From contig NZ_JAILYH010000008.1 of assembly GCF_019793435.1 (NCBI RefSeq), forward strand, positions 1 to 64,000: DNA of 64,000 nucleotides, written 5' to 3'. How positions within the stretch are numbered: the stretch's first letter is position 1; each line of letters opens with the position of its first letter. The stretch is from Rhizobium redzepovicii (GTDB taxonomy: Bacteria > Pseudomonadota > Alphaproteobacteria > Rhizobiales > Rhizobiaceae). The notes beneath the pieces were generated by a model that saw only the letters and a list, made by a program, of their open reading frames with translations, was not told where the DNA came from and made no database searches. Shown here one piece after another: positions 35,285 through 46,142 of this stretch. The position numbers were made by a program, and so were the translations under genes.

Positions 35285-36463
35285 ATGTCATCGACCGACT
35301 TCCTCCTGACCTTCAATGCCGGCTCCTCCACGATCAAGATCGGCATCTTCGCCATGGATGGCGGCGAGGCGCGGCGAATCGGCAAGGGGGTGATCGATTT
35401 CCGCGCCGAACCGCGCTCGCTCGGTCTGAGCCAGGGAGCGCAGACGGTCGACATGCCGTTGAAGGCCGAGGTGACGGAAGACCTGCACGGCGTTATCGAT
35501 GAGGTCCTCGGACTTCTCGCCGATCATTTCGACATTGCCGCCACCCGCGCCGCCGGCCACCGCGTCGTCCATGGCGGCGACCGTTTCACCGGTGCAATCG
35601 CCCTCGACGCAGCCGCAATCGATGGCGTCGATGCGCTGACGCCGCTGGCACCCCTGCATCAGCCGCAGGCGCTGCGGTTCATCCGAGCGCTCACGCATCT
35701 GAAACCGCATCTTGCCCAGACGGCGTCCTTCGACACCGCCTTCCATGCCACGCAGGACGATCTCGTTCGCCGCTTCGCCATTCCTCGTGCGTTGCATGCG
35801 GAAGGCATCAAGCGTTACGGCTTTCATGGCCTTTCCTATAAATTCATCGCCGGCGAGCTAACCCGCAAGGCGCCGCAAGCGGCAAAGGCAGTGGTCGCCC
35901 ATCTCGGCAGCGGCGCCAGCCTCTGTGCGCTCGATCAAGGCGTCAGCCGCGACTGCAGCATGGGCTTTTCGACGCTCGACGGCATCCCGATGGCGACGCG
36001 CCCGGGCTCACTCGATCCCGGCGTCATTCTGCATCTAGCCGGTCAGCGGAAACAATCCTTCGAAGAGATCGAAGATCTGCTCTATCACCGCTCCGGCCTG
36101 CTCGGGGTCTCCGGCATCAGCGCCGATATCCGCGACCTTTTGAACGACACACGGCCGGAGGCGCGCCAGGCAATCGACCTCTTCACGCTGCGCATTGCCG
36201 GCGAAATCGGCCGCATGGCTGTAACGCTCGGCGGCCTTGATGCAGTCGTCTTCACTGCTGGTATCGGCGAGCATCAGCCGGAGATCCGCGCCGGCGTAGC
36301 GAAACGGCTCTCCTGGCTCGGCCTTGCGGTCGACGAAAAGGCCAATATCGCCAATGAATTCACGATCAGCACCGGGGAAAGTCGTATCACCGCCCACGTC
36401 ATCGCCACCGATGAGGAGCAGGTTATCGCCGACGAGGCGCTGTCCATTCTTGGCACTGGCTGA
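35285..36463 (+). CDS. ackA: Acetate kinase
   Basis: A 392-residue cytosolic kinase that interconverts acetyl phosphate plus ADP with acetate plus ATP. The N-terminal Asn-Ala-Gly-Ser-Ser-Thr-Ile-Lys motif is at residues 11-18. His-Arg-Val-Val-His-Gly-Gly (about 91-97), the catalytic-region Thr-Ala-Phe-His (about 150-153) and the Phe-Thr-Ala-Gly-Ile-Gly-Glu phosphate-binding motif (about 321-327) are intact. The phosphoketolase gene follows 72 bases on. Together they turn sugar phosphates into acetyl phosphate and then acetate with ATP gain. Confidence 0.92.
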   Translation: MSSTDFLLTFNAGSSTIKIGIFAMDGGEARRIGKGVIDFRAEPRSLGLSQGAQTVDMPLKAEVTEDLHGVIDEVLGLLADHFDIAATRAAGHRVVHGGDRFTGAIALDAAAIDGVDALTPLAPLHQPQALRFIRALTHLKPHLAQTASFDTAFHATQDDLVRRFAIPRALHAEGIKRYGFHGLSYKFIAGELTRKAPQAAKAVVAHLGSGASLCALDQGVSRDCSMGFSTLDGIPMATRPGSLDPGVILHLAGQRKQSFEEIEDLLYHRSGLLGVSGISADIRDLLNDTRPEARQAIDLFTLRIAGEIGRMAVTLGGLDAVVFTAGIGEHQPEIRAGVAKRLSWLGLAVDEKANIANEFTISTGESRITAHVIATDEEQVIADEALSILGTG

Positions 36464-36535
36464 TCGAGATCAAACAACATGCCGGCGCCAGCCGGTAGAA
36501 CAAGCGTTAAAGACGTTTTCGAACGGGAGAAACCC

Positions 36536-38920
36536 ATGGAGAAGCATGTCTCGACCGCCGCCCTGACCGACGCCGAACTCACCCTGACCGACCGCTATTG
36601 GCGAGCCGCCAATTATCTCTCGGTCGGGCAGATCTATCTGCTTGCCAATCCCCTGCTGCGCGAGCCGCTGAAACCGGAGCACATCAAGCCCCGCCTGCTC
36701 GGCCACTGGGGCACGACACCCGGCCTCAACTTCGTCTATGCGCATCTAAACCGTCTGATCCGCGCCCGCGATCTCGACGTCATATACATATGCGGCCCCG
36801 GCCATGGCGGGCCTGGTATGGTCGCCAATACCTATCTCGAAGGCAGCTACAGCGAGCTATACCCTGACATATCCGAGGACGCCGAAGGCATGCGCAAGCT
36901 TTTCCGGCAATTCTCCTTCCCGGGCGGCATCCCGAGCCATGCAGCGCCAGAAACCCCCGGTTCCATTCACGAGGGCGGCGAACTCGGCTACGCCCTCGTC
37001 CATGCCTATGGCGCAGCCTTTGACAACCCCGATCTGATCGTCGCCTGCGTCGTCGGCGATGGCGAGGCCGAGACCGGGCCGCTGGCCGCCAGCTGGCATT
37101 CCAACAAATTCCTCAATCCTGCCCGCGACGGCGCCGTGCTGCCGATCCTGCATCTGAACGGCTACAAGATCGCCAACCCGACGATTCTCGGCCGTGCGGG
37201 TGACGATGACCTCCGGCGCCTCTTCGAAGGCTACGGCTACGAACCCTTCTTCGTCGAAGGACACGAGCCGCACGACATGCATCAGCAGATGGCGGCGACA
37301 ATGGACCAGGTCTTCGACGGCATCCGCGAGATCCAGAAGCATGCCCGCAACGGTCAGGCCGCGAAGGGCTGCCCGCGCTGGCCGATGATCGTGCTGCGTA
37401 GCCCCAAGGGCTGGACGGGCCCGAAGGAGGTCGACGGCAAGAAAGTGGAAGGCTTCTGGCGCGCTCATCAAGTGCCGGTATCCAACTGCCGCGGAAACGA
37501 TGGCCATCGTAATATCCTCGAGGATTGGATGCGCAGCTACGATCCGGAAGATCTTTTCGGCGCCGACGGCCGGCTCAAGCCCGAGTTGCGGGCACTCGCC
37601 CCTGCCGGCAAACGTCGCATGGGCGCCAATCCCCACACCAATGGCGGCTTGCTTCGCAAAGAACTCGATGTTCCCGATATAAGCGACTATGCGGTCGATA
37701 TCGGCAAGCGCGGCAGCGCCATGGTGCAGTCGACGGAGATCCTCGGCCATTACCTGCGTGACACGATGAAGCGCAACGCGGAGGCTGCCAACTTCCGTAT
37801 CTTCGGCCCCGATGAGACGGAATCGAACCGTCTCGGCAGCGTCTTCGAAGTCACCGACCGCATCTGGATGGAAGGTATCGAACCCTACGATATCAACCTC
37901 TCCCGGGATGGGCGCGTCATGGAGGTGCTCTCCGAACATCTCTGCCAGGGCTGGCTGGAAGGCTACCTGCTGACCGGCCGGCACGGCCTCTTCTCCTGCT
38001 ACGAGGCCTTCATCCACATCATCGATTCCATGTTCAACCAGCACGCCAAATGGCTGAAGGTGACGCGCGAGCTCGAATGGCGAAAGCCGATCTCATCGCT
38101 GAACTATCTGCTGACGTCGCATGTCTGGCGCCAGGACCATAACGGCTTCAGCCATCAGGATCCGGGTTTCGTCGATCTCGTCGCCAACAAGAAGGCCGAC
38201 ATCGTCCGCATTTATCTGCCGCCGGATGCCAACACCCTGCTCTGGGTCGGCGACCATTGCCTGCGCACCTACGATCGCATCAACGTCATCGTCGCCGGCA
38301 AACAGCCGGAACCGCAATGGCTGTCGATGGACGAGGCGGTGAAACACTGCGAGGCCGGCATCGGCATCTGGCGCTGGGCGAGCAACGAGGAAGACACGAT
38401 TTCTCCCGACCTCGTCATGGCCTGCGCCGGCGACGTGCCGACCCTGGAAACGCTCGCTGCCGTCGACCTTTTGCGCAAGGCCATTCCGGAACTGAAGATT
38501 CGCACCGTCAACATCGTTGATCTGATGGCACTGCAATCCAAAGATCAGCATCCGCACGGCCTGACCGATGAGGCCTTCGATGCGATCTTCACATCAGACA
38601 AGCCGGTGATTTTCGCCTATCACGGCTATCCCTATCTTATTCACCGGCTGACCTATAAACGCACCAACCACCGCAACATTCATGTCCGCGGCTTCATCGA
38701 GGAGGGCACGACGACGACACCCTTCGACATGACCGTCCTCAACCAACTCGACCGCTTCCACCTCGCCATCGAAGCGATCGAACGCGTCCCGGGTCTCAAG
38801 GAGAAGGCGTCGGATGCACTCACCGCCTTCCGTGGCCAGCTTGCCAAGCATCACGACTATGTCAGGGAGTATGGCGAGGACATGCCAGAGGTGCAGAACT
38901 GGACGTGGCCGGCGGCATAA
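36536..38920 (+). CDS. xfp: Xylulose-5-phosphate/fructose-6-phosphate phosphoketolase
   Basis: A 794-residue thiamine-diphosphate enzyme that splits xylulose 5-phosphate (and often fructose 6-phosphate) to acetyl phosphate plus an aldose phosphate. The Gly-Pro-Gly-His-Gly-Gly-Pro-Gly (about residues 88-95) and Gly-Asp-Gly-Glu-Ala-Glu-Thr-Gly (ThDP/Mg binding, about 175-182) motifs are present. So is the C-terminal His-Pro-His-Gly-Leu segment. The ATG at 36536 has a GGGAGA site. Length fits the family. The product feeds AckA encoded upstream. Confidence 0.93.
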   Translation: MEKHVSTAALTDAELTLTDRYWRAANYLSVGQIYLLANPLLREPLKPEHIKPRLLGHWGTTPGLNFVYAHLNRLIRARDLDVIYICGPGHGGPGMVANTYLEGSYSELYPDISEDAEGMRKLFRQFSFPGGIPSHAAPETPGSIHEGGELGYALVHAYGAAFDNPDLIVACVVGDGEAETGPLAASWHSNKFLNPARDGAVLPILHLNGYKIANPTILGRAGDDDLRRLFEGYGYEPFFVEGHEPHDMHQQMAATMDQVFDGIREIQKHARNGQAAKGCPRWPMIVLRSPKGWTGPKEVDGKKVEGFWRAHQVPVSNCRGNDGHRNILEDWMRSYDPEDLFGADGRLKPELRALAPAGKRRMGANPHTNGGLLRKELDVPDISDYAVDIGKRGSAMVQSTEILGHYLRDTMKRNAEAANFRIFGPDETESNRLGSVFEVTDRIWMEGIEPYDINLSRDGRVMEVLSEHLCQGWLEGYLLTGRHGLFSCYEAFIHIIDSMFNQHAKWLKVTRELEWRKPISSLNYLLTSHVWRQDHNGFSHQDPGFVDLVANKKADIVRIYLPPDANTLLWVGDHCLRTYDRINVIVAGKQPEPQWLSMDEAVKHCEAGIGIWRWASNEEDTISPDLVMACAGDVPTLETLAAVDLLRKAIPELKIRTVNIVDLMALQSKDQHPHGLTDEAFDAIFTSDKPVIFAYHGYPYLIHRLTYKRTNHRNIHVRGFIEEGTTTTPFDMTVLNQLDRFHLAIEAIERVPGLKEKASDALTAFRGQLAKHHDYVREYGEDMPEVQNWTWPAA

Positions 38921-38963
38921 CGGATCCGAGCTCGGGAATGCGTCGTAGGTCAATGCCCGAAAC

Positions 38964-39848
38964 CTATGCGCGCTCGAGCCGAACCTTCTCTTTCACGCGC
39001 CAGACCCGCGGCGTTTCTCCCGTATATTTGAGAAAGAAGCGCGAGAAATAGGCGGGGTCGGCAAAGCCGAGCCGGAAGGAGATCTCCTGAACGCTGCTGA
39101 GCGTAAAAACGAGCTGCCGTTTTGCCTCCTCGATGAGTTTGCCGGCGATCAACTCGTGTGGGGTACTGCCGGTCGTCGACCGAACGATGCGGGTGAGATG
39201 CGTCGGCGAAATTCCAAGCTCGCTGGCGTAGAAGGAAGCGGGCTTGTGCGATCGAAAATGTTGTTGAAGAAGCTCGTTGAGTATCTCCATGCGCCGCTCA
39301 TTCTCATTCGACACAAGCTCATAACTGTTTCCCTCATGGGAAATTCTCGCCGTCAGCCGCAGCGCCAGAGCAACGTAAGCGCCGAGCGTCTCGTTGCGGC
39401 CGCTGCGGCGATTTTCGAACTCGTCGCCCAGCCGCCGCAACGTCTGCATGACATAGGCAGCCTCGGCATTGTCAGGATCGAGCGGTGTCAGATGCGGCGT
39501 CGCCAGCCATTCGCCGAACTGGCTTCGGTCGCCGAGCGGGTGATGGGACCGCAACAGGGTGATGACGAGACCGTCGATATCGCGCGAAAAGCGAAAGCCG
39601 TGGTTGAGCCCGGGCGGCACGGTGATGATTGCCGGCGGGCGGATGGTATGACTCTTTTCGCCGAAGATCGCATCGCCCGAGCCGCTTTCGATGTACAATA
39701 TTTGAAAGAAGCTCTCATGGCGGTGCAGGCAGATTTCCCATTGATGCAAGCTGCTGCGGGAGCGAATTGTTTCGCAATGCAACCAAAAATCCGGGCCTCG
39801 CGCGGTATTTTCGCCATAGAGATCGTAGGTCGGTACAGGCCTGCTCAT
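38964..39848 (-). CDS. pobR: AraC-family regulator, probable PobR activator of pobA
   Basis: A 294-residue regulator. An N-terminal cupin-like ligand domain (about residues 20-130) is followed by a C-terminal double helix-turn-helix (about 190-290) with the AraC signature around Phe-Arg-Leu-Gly-Phe-Ala-Asp-Pro-Ala-Tyr-Phe-Ser-Arg-Phe-Phe. It is divergent from pobA across 113 bases. AraC-type PobR proteins in alphaproteobacteria activate pobA when 4-hydroxybenzoate is present; the arrangement here is the same. The ATG at 39848 follows GGGAGGAG. Confidence 0.85.
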   Translation of the reverse strand: MSRPVPTYDLYGENTARGPDFWLHCETIRSRSSLHQWEICLHRHESFFQILYIESGSGDAIFGEKSHTIRPPAIITVPPGLNHGFRFSRDIDGLVITLLRSHHPLGDRSQFGEWLATPHLTPLDPDNAEAAYVMQTLRRLGDEFENRRSGRNETLGAYVALALRLTARISHEGNSYELVSNENERRMEILNELLQQHFRSHKPASFYASELGISPTHLTRIVRSTTGSTPHELIAGKLIEEAKRQLVFTLSSVQEISFRLGFADPAYFSRFFLKYTGETPRVWRVKEKVRLERA

Positions 39849-39862
39849 CGGGCTCCTCCCGC

Positions 39863-41134
<1,272 letters not shown>

Positions 41135-41198
41135 CAGGAAGATTTGAGACTGGTGCGAACCATCGAGGTCCGCATATTGAAAGGGAGGAATCAAAACC

Positions 41199-42371
41199 AT
41201 GAAGAAGCTCGTTCTCGCCGCGCTTGCGGCAATCGTGCTCAGCAGCGTTGCCCATGCCGACACCATCAAGGTCGGCGTCATCGGCCCGTTCTCCGGTCCG
41301 TTCGCCCTTCAGGGCAAGAACTTCAAGGCCGGCATCGACGCCTATGTGGCGGTCAACGGCAGCAAGGTCGGCAACGACACGGTCGAGATCGTCTATCGCG
41401 ACGTGCCGCAGGCCGATCCTGCCCAATCCAAGGCTCTGGCGCAGGAACTGATCGTCAAGGAGAAGGTCCAGTATCTGGCCGGCTTCTATTTCACCCCCGA
41501 TGCCATGGCGGTGACGCCGATCCTAAAGCAGGGCAATGTGCCGATGGTCATCATGAACGCCGCCACCTCGGCGATCGTCACCAAGAGCCCGCTGGTCGTG
41601 CGCACCTCGTTTACCACCTGGCAGACCTCGACGCCAATCGCCAAGGTCGCCTTCGACGCGGGCGTCAAGAAAGTGATCTCGGTCGTCAGCGATTACGGCC
41701 CGGGCATCGACGCCGAGAATGCCTTCAAGACCGGCTTCGAAAAGGCCGGCGGCCAAGTGGTCGAGGCGATCCGCATGCCGCTCGCAACCAACGACTTCAG
41801 CCCGATCATGCAGCGCATCAAGGATTCCGGCGCGGAAGGCGTCTTCGCCTTCCTGCCCTCCGGCCCGACGACGCTTGGCTTCGTCAAGGCCTACAATGAA
41901 AACGGCCTGAAGGCCGCCGGTATCAAGTTCTTTGCGCCGGGAGATCTGACGCAGGAATCCGACCTGCCGGCGCTAGGTGACGCCGCACTCGGCATCCAGA
42001 CGACCTTCCATTATGCCGTATCGCACGACTCGCCCGAGAACAAGGCTTTCGTCGAGGCCGCCGCCAAGGCGATCGGCAACAAGGCCGAACTCTCCTTCCC
42101 CGCGGTCAGCGCCTATGACGGCATGTATGTCATCTACAAGATGATCGAGGCGACGGGCGGCAAGCAGGATGCCGAAAAGGCGGTCAATGCGGTGAAGGGT
42201 CTTGCCTGGGTAAGCCCGCGCGGCCCGGTTTCGATCGACCCCGAAAGCCGTCACATCACGCAGAACATCTATCTTCGCGAAGTCGCCAAGGCCGATGACG
42301 GGACCTACATCAACAAGGAGGTCCAGACCTTCGAGAAGCAAGGCGATCCGGGCCTGGCCGCCGCCAAGTAA
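41199..42371 (+). CDS. Branched-chain amino-acid-type ABC substrate-binding protein, probably for an aromatic acid
   Basis: A 390-residue periplasmic protein. Its signal peptide (residues 1-20, cleavage after Ala-His-Ala) precedes a type-1 periplasmic-binding (LivK-like) fold, beginning with Lys-Val-Gly-Val-Ile-Gly-Pro-Phe-Ser-Gly. It follows pobA by 64 bases and is the first of five genes for a complete importer. Liv-type systems in rhizobia take up protocatechuate and related acids (the S. meliloti PcaMNVWX system is one). Because of the pobA linkage, 4-hydroxybenzoate or a precursor is the likely ligand here. Confidence 0.88.
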   Translation: MKKLVLAALAAIVLSSVAHADTIKVGVIGPFSGPFALQGKNFKAGIDAYVAVNGSKVGNDTVEIVYRDVPQADPAQSKALAQELIVKEKVQYLAGFYFTPDAMAVTPILKQGNVPMVIMNAATSAIVTKSPLVVRTSFTTWQTSTPIAKVAFDAGVKKVISVVSDYGPGIDAENAFKTGFEKAGGQVVEAIRMPLATNDFSPIMQRIKDSGAEGVFAFLPSGPTTLGFVKAYNENGLKAAGIKFFAPGDLTQESDLPALGDAALGIQTTFHYAVSHDSPENKAFVEAAAKAIGNKAELSFPAVSAYDGMYVIYKMIEATGGKQDAEKAVNAVKGLAWVSPRGPVSIDPESRHITQNIYLREVAKADDGTYINKEVQTFEKQGDPGLAAAK

Positions 42372-42440
42372 CGTCCGGCATCGTGATAGGCGGCGGACGC
42401 GGGGCAACCCGCGCCCGTCGCATCGTAGCAAGGTATTTCC

Positions 42441-43304
42441 ATGCAGACAGTCTTCAGCATAGCCGTCGACGCTTTTGCCTATGGCATGGTGCTCTTCGTC
42501 ATATCGATCGGACTTTCCGTGACCATGGGGCTGATGCGGGTCGTCAACCTGGCGCACGGCGCCTTCGCGATGATCGGAGGCTATATCGCCTCCTATGCCG
42601 CCCGCGATCTCGGCCTCGCTTATGCGGTAGCGGTCATCGCCGCCATCGTCGTCACGATCCTCGTCGCGATCCCGCTGGAGCGCTTTCTCTACCGCCGGAT
42701 CTACGGCGCGCCGGAGCTGACCCAGGTGCTGATGACGATCGGCATCACCTTCTGCGTCATCGGCATCGCCAATTACGCGATGGGGCCGACGCTGAAGACC
42801 ATACCGCTTCCGGCCGCGCTGCAGGGATCAGCCGATCTCGGCTTCCGCACCATTCCCGTTCACCGGCTTTTCGTCATTCTTTGCGGCCTGGCTGTTGCAC
42901 TGGGGCTCTGGTTTGCGATCGAAAGGACCAGCTTCGGCGTCAAGCTGCGCGCCTCCGTGGACGATGCGGCAATGGCTGCGGCACTCGGCGTGCGCACCGA
43001 GATCATCTACGCAGTGAGCTTTGCCGTCGCCGTCGGGCTTGCCGCTTTTGGCGGCGTGGTCGGCGCCGAACTCCTGCCGGTCGAGCCCTACTACGCGTTG
43101 CGCTACATGGTCACCTTCCTGGTCGTCGTCTCCGTCGGCGGCGCGGGTTCCATTTCGGGCGCGCTGATCGCCTGCCTGCTGCTTGGGGCAATCGATACGA
43201 CGGGACGTTATCTGATGCCTGAATTCGGCGAATTCTTCTTCTATCTCGCGGTGATCGCGATCATTTGTGTTTTCCCGCGCGGCCTTGCCGGAAGGACGAA
43301 GTGA
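42441..43304 (+). CDS. ABC transporter permease, LivH-like
   Basis: A 287-residue inner-membrane permease with about eight helices. The Val-Asn-Leu-Ala-His-Gly-Ala-Phe-Ala-Met segment (about residues 34-43) is the LivH signature. The coupling loop with Ala-Ala-Ala-Leu-Gly-Val lies near residues 180-190. It is followed after one base by the LivM-like gene. A 69-base gap after the binding-protein gene contains a small GC-rich stem. Confidence 0.9.
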   Translation: MQTVFSIAVDAFAYGMVLFVISIGLSVTMGLMRVVNLAHGAFAMIGGYIASYAARDLGLAYAVAVIAAIVVTILVAIPLERFLYRRIYGAPELTQVLMTIGITFCVIGIANYAMGPTLKTIPLPAALQGSADLGFRTIPVHRLFVILCGLAVALGLWFAIERTSFGVKLRASVDDAAMAAALGVRTEIIYAVSFAVAVGLAAFGGVVGAELLPVEPYYALRYMVTFLVVVSVGGAGSISGALIACLLLGAIDTTGRYLMPEFGEFFFYLAVIAIICVFPRGLAGRTK

Positions 43305-43305
43305 G

Positions 43306-44310
43306 ATGGTGCTCGTGGTGAACAACGAAAACGGACGTCTTCGGCATCGGCGCGGGGCTCTCGGCCACGATCTCATCGGAATAGCGGTGATGACGGTCAT
43401 CGCTGCAATCGGCTATTTCGCCTTCCCTGATAATCTGGCGCTTCTGACCCGGATGATCACGATCGCGCTGCTCGTCCTGTCGCTCGATCTGGTGACCGGT
43501 TATTGCGGCGTCGCAACGCTCGGCCATGCCGCGCTCTTCGGCTCCGGCGCCTATGCCGCCGGGATCCTGTCGGCGCATTACGGCATCAATGATCCGCTGC
43601 TGATGATGCTAGCCGGCATTGCAGGCGGCGCCATTGCCGGGCTGCTCAGCGGCGTAATCATTCTGCGGGCGCATGGGCTGCCGCAGCTTGTGCTGTCGAT
43701 TGCACTCATCAACCTCTTCCACGAATTCGCCAACAAAGCGTCGTCATGGACGGGAGGCAGCGATGGACTTTCCGGCATCGCGCCGGATCCGATCTTCGGC
43801 ATTTTCGAGTTCGATCTTTACGGTCAAACCACCTTTTTCTTCGGCATGGCGCTGCTGCTTGTTGTCTTCGTGCTGCTCAGAATCCTGGTCCGCTCGCCCT
43901 TCGGCATGCTCTGCCGCGGCATAAAGCAGGACCCGCTGCGCATCCGCGCCATGGGTGCTTCGCCGAAGGCGGCGCTCATCAGGATGTACGTCATTTCGGG
44001 CGCCGTGGCTGGGGTCGGCGGCGCCTTGAATGCGATCTCGACGCAGGTCGTCGGCCTCGACAGCCTGTCTTTCACCCAATCTGCCGAAGCGTTGGTCATG
44101 CTCGTGCTCGGCGGTACCGGCTCTCTCTTCGGCGCGCTCTCCGGCACGGTCATCTTCATGCTCTTCGAGGACTATGTCTCGGCCGCCAATCCCTTCCACT
44201 GGCTGACCATGGTCGGCGCGCTGCTGATCGCCGTCGTGCTTTTCGCGCCGAAAGGCCTGTTCGGCACGGCTGCCGCCTTCGTCCGCCGTCGCAAGGAGGC
44301 ACGCGCATGA
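43306..44310 (+). CDS. ABC transporter permease, LivM-like
   Basis: A 334-residue inner-membrane permease, partner of the LivH-like protein. A charged N-terminus (residues 1-25) precedes about eight helices, with the Gly-Tyr-Cys-Gly-Val-Ala-Thr-Leu-Gly-His-Ala-Ala motif near residues 65-76 typical of LivM. The ATG at 43306 starts one base after the previous stop; an alternative GTG (43267) would overlap it. The stop overlaps the ATPase start (ATGA). Confidence 0.9.
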   Translation: MVLVVNNENGRLRHRRGALGHDLIGIAVMTVIAAIGYFAFPDNLALLTRMITIALLVLSLDLVTGYCGVATLGHAALFGSGAYAAGILSAHYGINDPLLMMLAGIAGGAIAGLLSGVIILRAHGLPQLVLSIALINLFHEFANKASSWTGGSDGLSGIAPDPIFGIFEFDLYGQTTFFFGMALLLVVFVLLRILVRSPFGMLCRGIKQDPLRIRAMGASPKAALIRMYVISGAVAGVGGALNAISTQVVGLDSLSFTQSAEALVMLVLGGTGSLFGALSGTVIFMLFEDYVSAANPFHWLTMVGALLIAVVLFAPKGLFGTAAAFVRRRKEARA

Positions 44311-45071
44311 GCCCGGTCTTCGAAGTTGTCAATCTCAGGAAAGCCTTTGGCGGCCTTGCCGTCACCCATGATGTGTCGCTGGCGATGTCTCCAGGCGACC
44401 GCATCGCGCTGATTGGCCCGAACGGCGCTGGCAAGACCACTTTCGTCAATCTCGTCACCGGCAACCTCGCCGCCGATTCCGGCGAGGTCCGCCTCGGCGG
44501 CGAGAGGGTGACGAAGGTCGATGCTATCGGCAGGGTCAAACGCGGTCTGGTGCGATCTTTCCAGGTGACACGGCTTTTCCAGGATATGACACCGGCCGAA
44601 CATGTCGGGCTCGCTGTTCTTCAGCGGGACGGACGCAGCGGACGTATGTTCGGCAATTTCCTGCATATGCCCGAGGTCATGGCGGAGGTCGACGATCTCC
44701 TGGGAAAGCTCGGGCTGACGCCGCTGATGCATCGCAAGGTCAGCGAAATCGCCTATGGCCAGCAGCGGCTTCTCGAGATCGCCGTGGCGCTGGCGCTGAA
44801 GCCGAAGGTGCTGCTGCTCGACGAGCCGGCAGCCGGCGTGCCGCAAAGCGATACCGGCCGCATCGAGCAGGCGCTTGCCGATCTGCCTGCCGATCTCGCC
44901 GTCCTCATGATCGAACACGATATGGACCTTGTCTTCCGTTTTGCCAGGCGCGTCATCGTGCTGGCGGCCGGCGCCATCATCTTCGATGGCCGGCCTGAAG
45001 ACGTTACTAAGGATGCGCGCGTGCGCGAGGCCTATCTCGGGAGCTATGCCAATGCCAGCCCTGTCGCTTGA
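44307..45071 (+). CDS. ABC transporter ATP-binding protein, LivG-like
   Basis: A 254-residue ATPase. Walker A is Gly-Pro-Asn-Gly-Ala-Gly-Lys-Thr-Thr (about residues 36-44). The LivG-type degenerate signature (Ile-Ala-Tyr-Gly-Gln-Gln-Arg-Leu-Leu-Glu, about 149-158) and Walker B (Leu-Leu-Leu-Asp-Glu-Pro) are present. The start overlaps the LivM-like stop, and the end overlaps the LivF-like start by 20 bases. Confidence 0.9.
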   Translation: MSPVFEVVNLRKAFGGLAVTHDVSLAMSPGDRIALIGPNGAGKTTFVNLVTGNLAADSGEVRLGGERVTKVDAIGRVKRGLVRSFQVTRLFQDMTPAEHVGLAVLQRDGRSGRMFGNFLHMPEVMAEVDDLLGKLGLTPLMHRKVSEIAYGQQRLLEIAVALALKPKVLLLDEPAAGVPQSDTGRIEQALADLPADLAVLMIEHDMDLVFRFARRVIVLAAGAIIFDGRPEDVTKDARVREAYLGSYANASPVA

Positions 45072-45768
45072 GGTCGAAAATCTGTCGGCCGGGTATGGGC
45101 CGACGCGCGTGCTCGAAGACATTTCCTTCTCCATACCGGCCGGCGCCCGGCTTGCCGTGCTCGGCCGCAACGGCATGGGCAAGACCACGCTGCTCGCGAC
45201 GCTTGCCGGCCAGACCAGGCGCTATGAAGGCTACATCCGCCTCGGCGATTCCGATGTCACCACCGCGCCAAGTGCCGCACGGGCGCATAAGGGTCTCGGA
45301 TACGTTCCGCAGACGCGCTGCGTCTTCCCGACGTTGACGGTCGAGGAAAACCTCTTCGTCGGCCTGAAGGCGCGGCCGAAAACGGCGCTTGAGGAAGCCT
45401 ATGCCATGTTCCCGCGCCTGAAGGAGCGTCACCGCAACCTCGGCAGCCAGCTCTCCGGCGGCGAGCAGCAGATGCTCTCCACCGCCCGCACCATTCTCGG
45501 CCGCCCGTCCGTGCTGCTGCTCGACGAGCCGCTGGAGGGCCTGGCGCCGGTTATCTGCGAGGAACTGATGGCCGCCTTCGCCGTGCTCGCCAAGACAGGC
45601 GACATGACCATCGTGCTTGTGGAACAGCGCATCCAGAGCGCGCTTGATTTCGCTGATCAGGTCGTCGTTCTCGAACGGGGCAGACTAGCCTGGGCGGGAA
45701 CGCCTGCGAACCTCACCAAGGATCATGAGGCTGTCGAGAGCCTGCTGGGCGTTGGCGGTCTGCATTGA
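45052..45768 (+). CDS. ABC transporter ATP-binding protein, LivF-like
   Basis: A 238-residue ATPase, the second nucleotide-binding subunit of the importer. Walker A is Gly-Arg-Asn-Gly-Met-Gly-Lys-Thr-Thr (about residues 37-45). The signature Leu-Ser-Gly-Gly-Glu-Gln-Gln and Walker B (Leu-Leu-Leu-Asp-Glu-Pro) are intact. The ATG at 45052 lies inside the end of the LivG-like gene, as is common for this pair. It ends the pobA-liv unit. Confidence 0.9.
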   Translation: MPALSLEVENLSAGYGPTRVLEDISFSIPAGARLAVLGRNGMGKTTLLATLAGQTRRYEGYIRLGDSDVTTAPSAARAHKGLGYVPQTRCVFPTLTVEENLFVGLKARPKTALEEAYAMFPRLKERHRNLGSQLSGGEQQMLSTARTILGRPSVLLLDEPLEGLAPVICEELMAAFAVLAKTGDMTIVLVEQRIQSALDFADQVVVLERGRLAWAGTPANLTKDHEAVESLLGVGGLH

Positions 45769-46142
45769 TTGATAGCCGGCCGAAGTCGGGGCCGTCGGTG
45801 ACCCCGCTCCGCCTTCCAGATTGAGCTTGGCCATTCATGCAGTATATCGTCATCACGACGTCATCATCGACCTGCCAATATTATCCTGACCGAAAGTTTC
45901 CTGCCGACCGAATTGATGGATCGCCTGAAGAGGCGAGAAACATGATGGTCGACCGTGCCGCAGCAGCGCAGGACAAGACGTAAAACCCTGGTTCCTGCAC
46001 CTTCTTTACTTGGGTGTTTGAGCTACAGCCGGCCGAAAATTCATGGGATTGACCGGAACTGCTCTGACCCTCCCAGCAATTTGGGTTGCCATACACCCGA
46101 CAGGGTTGCATAGTCGAATTTAAAATCACACGGGAGGTAGAA
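45769..46142 (+). promoter_or_regulatory. Intergenic region with a candidate promoter for the VCBS protein gene
   Basis: No convincing gene is seen in these 374 bases. Near the right end a TTGCCA (46086-46091) and a CATAGT (46109-46114) are 17 bases apart, a plausible sigma-70 promoter 29 bases before the next start codon. A GGGAGG ribosome-binding site lies at about 46132-46137. The left end holds only GC-rich imperfect stems. Confidence 0.35.

Noticed and set aside
35199..35309. A 36-codon frame with a ribosome-binding site before ackA
   Set aside because: It overlaps the ackA start out of frame, is Arg/Cys-rich, and has no terminator or other support.
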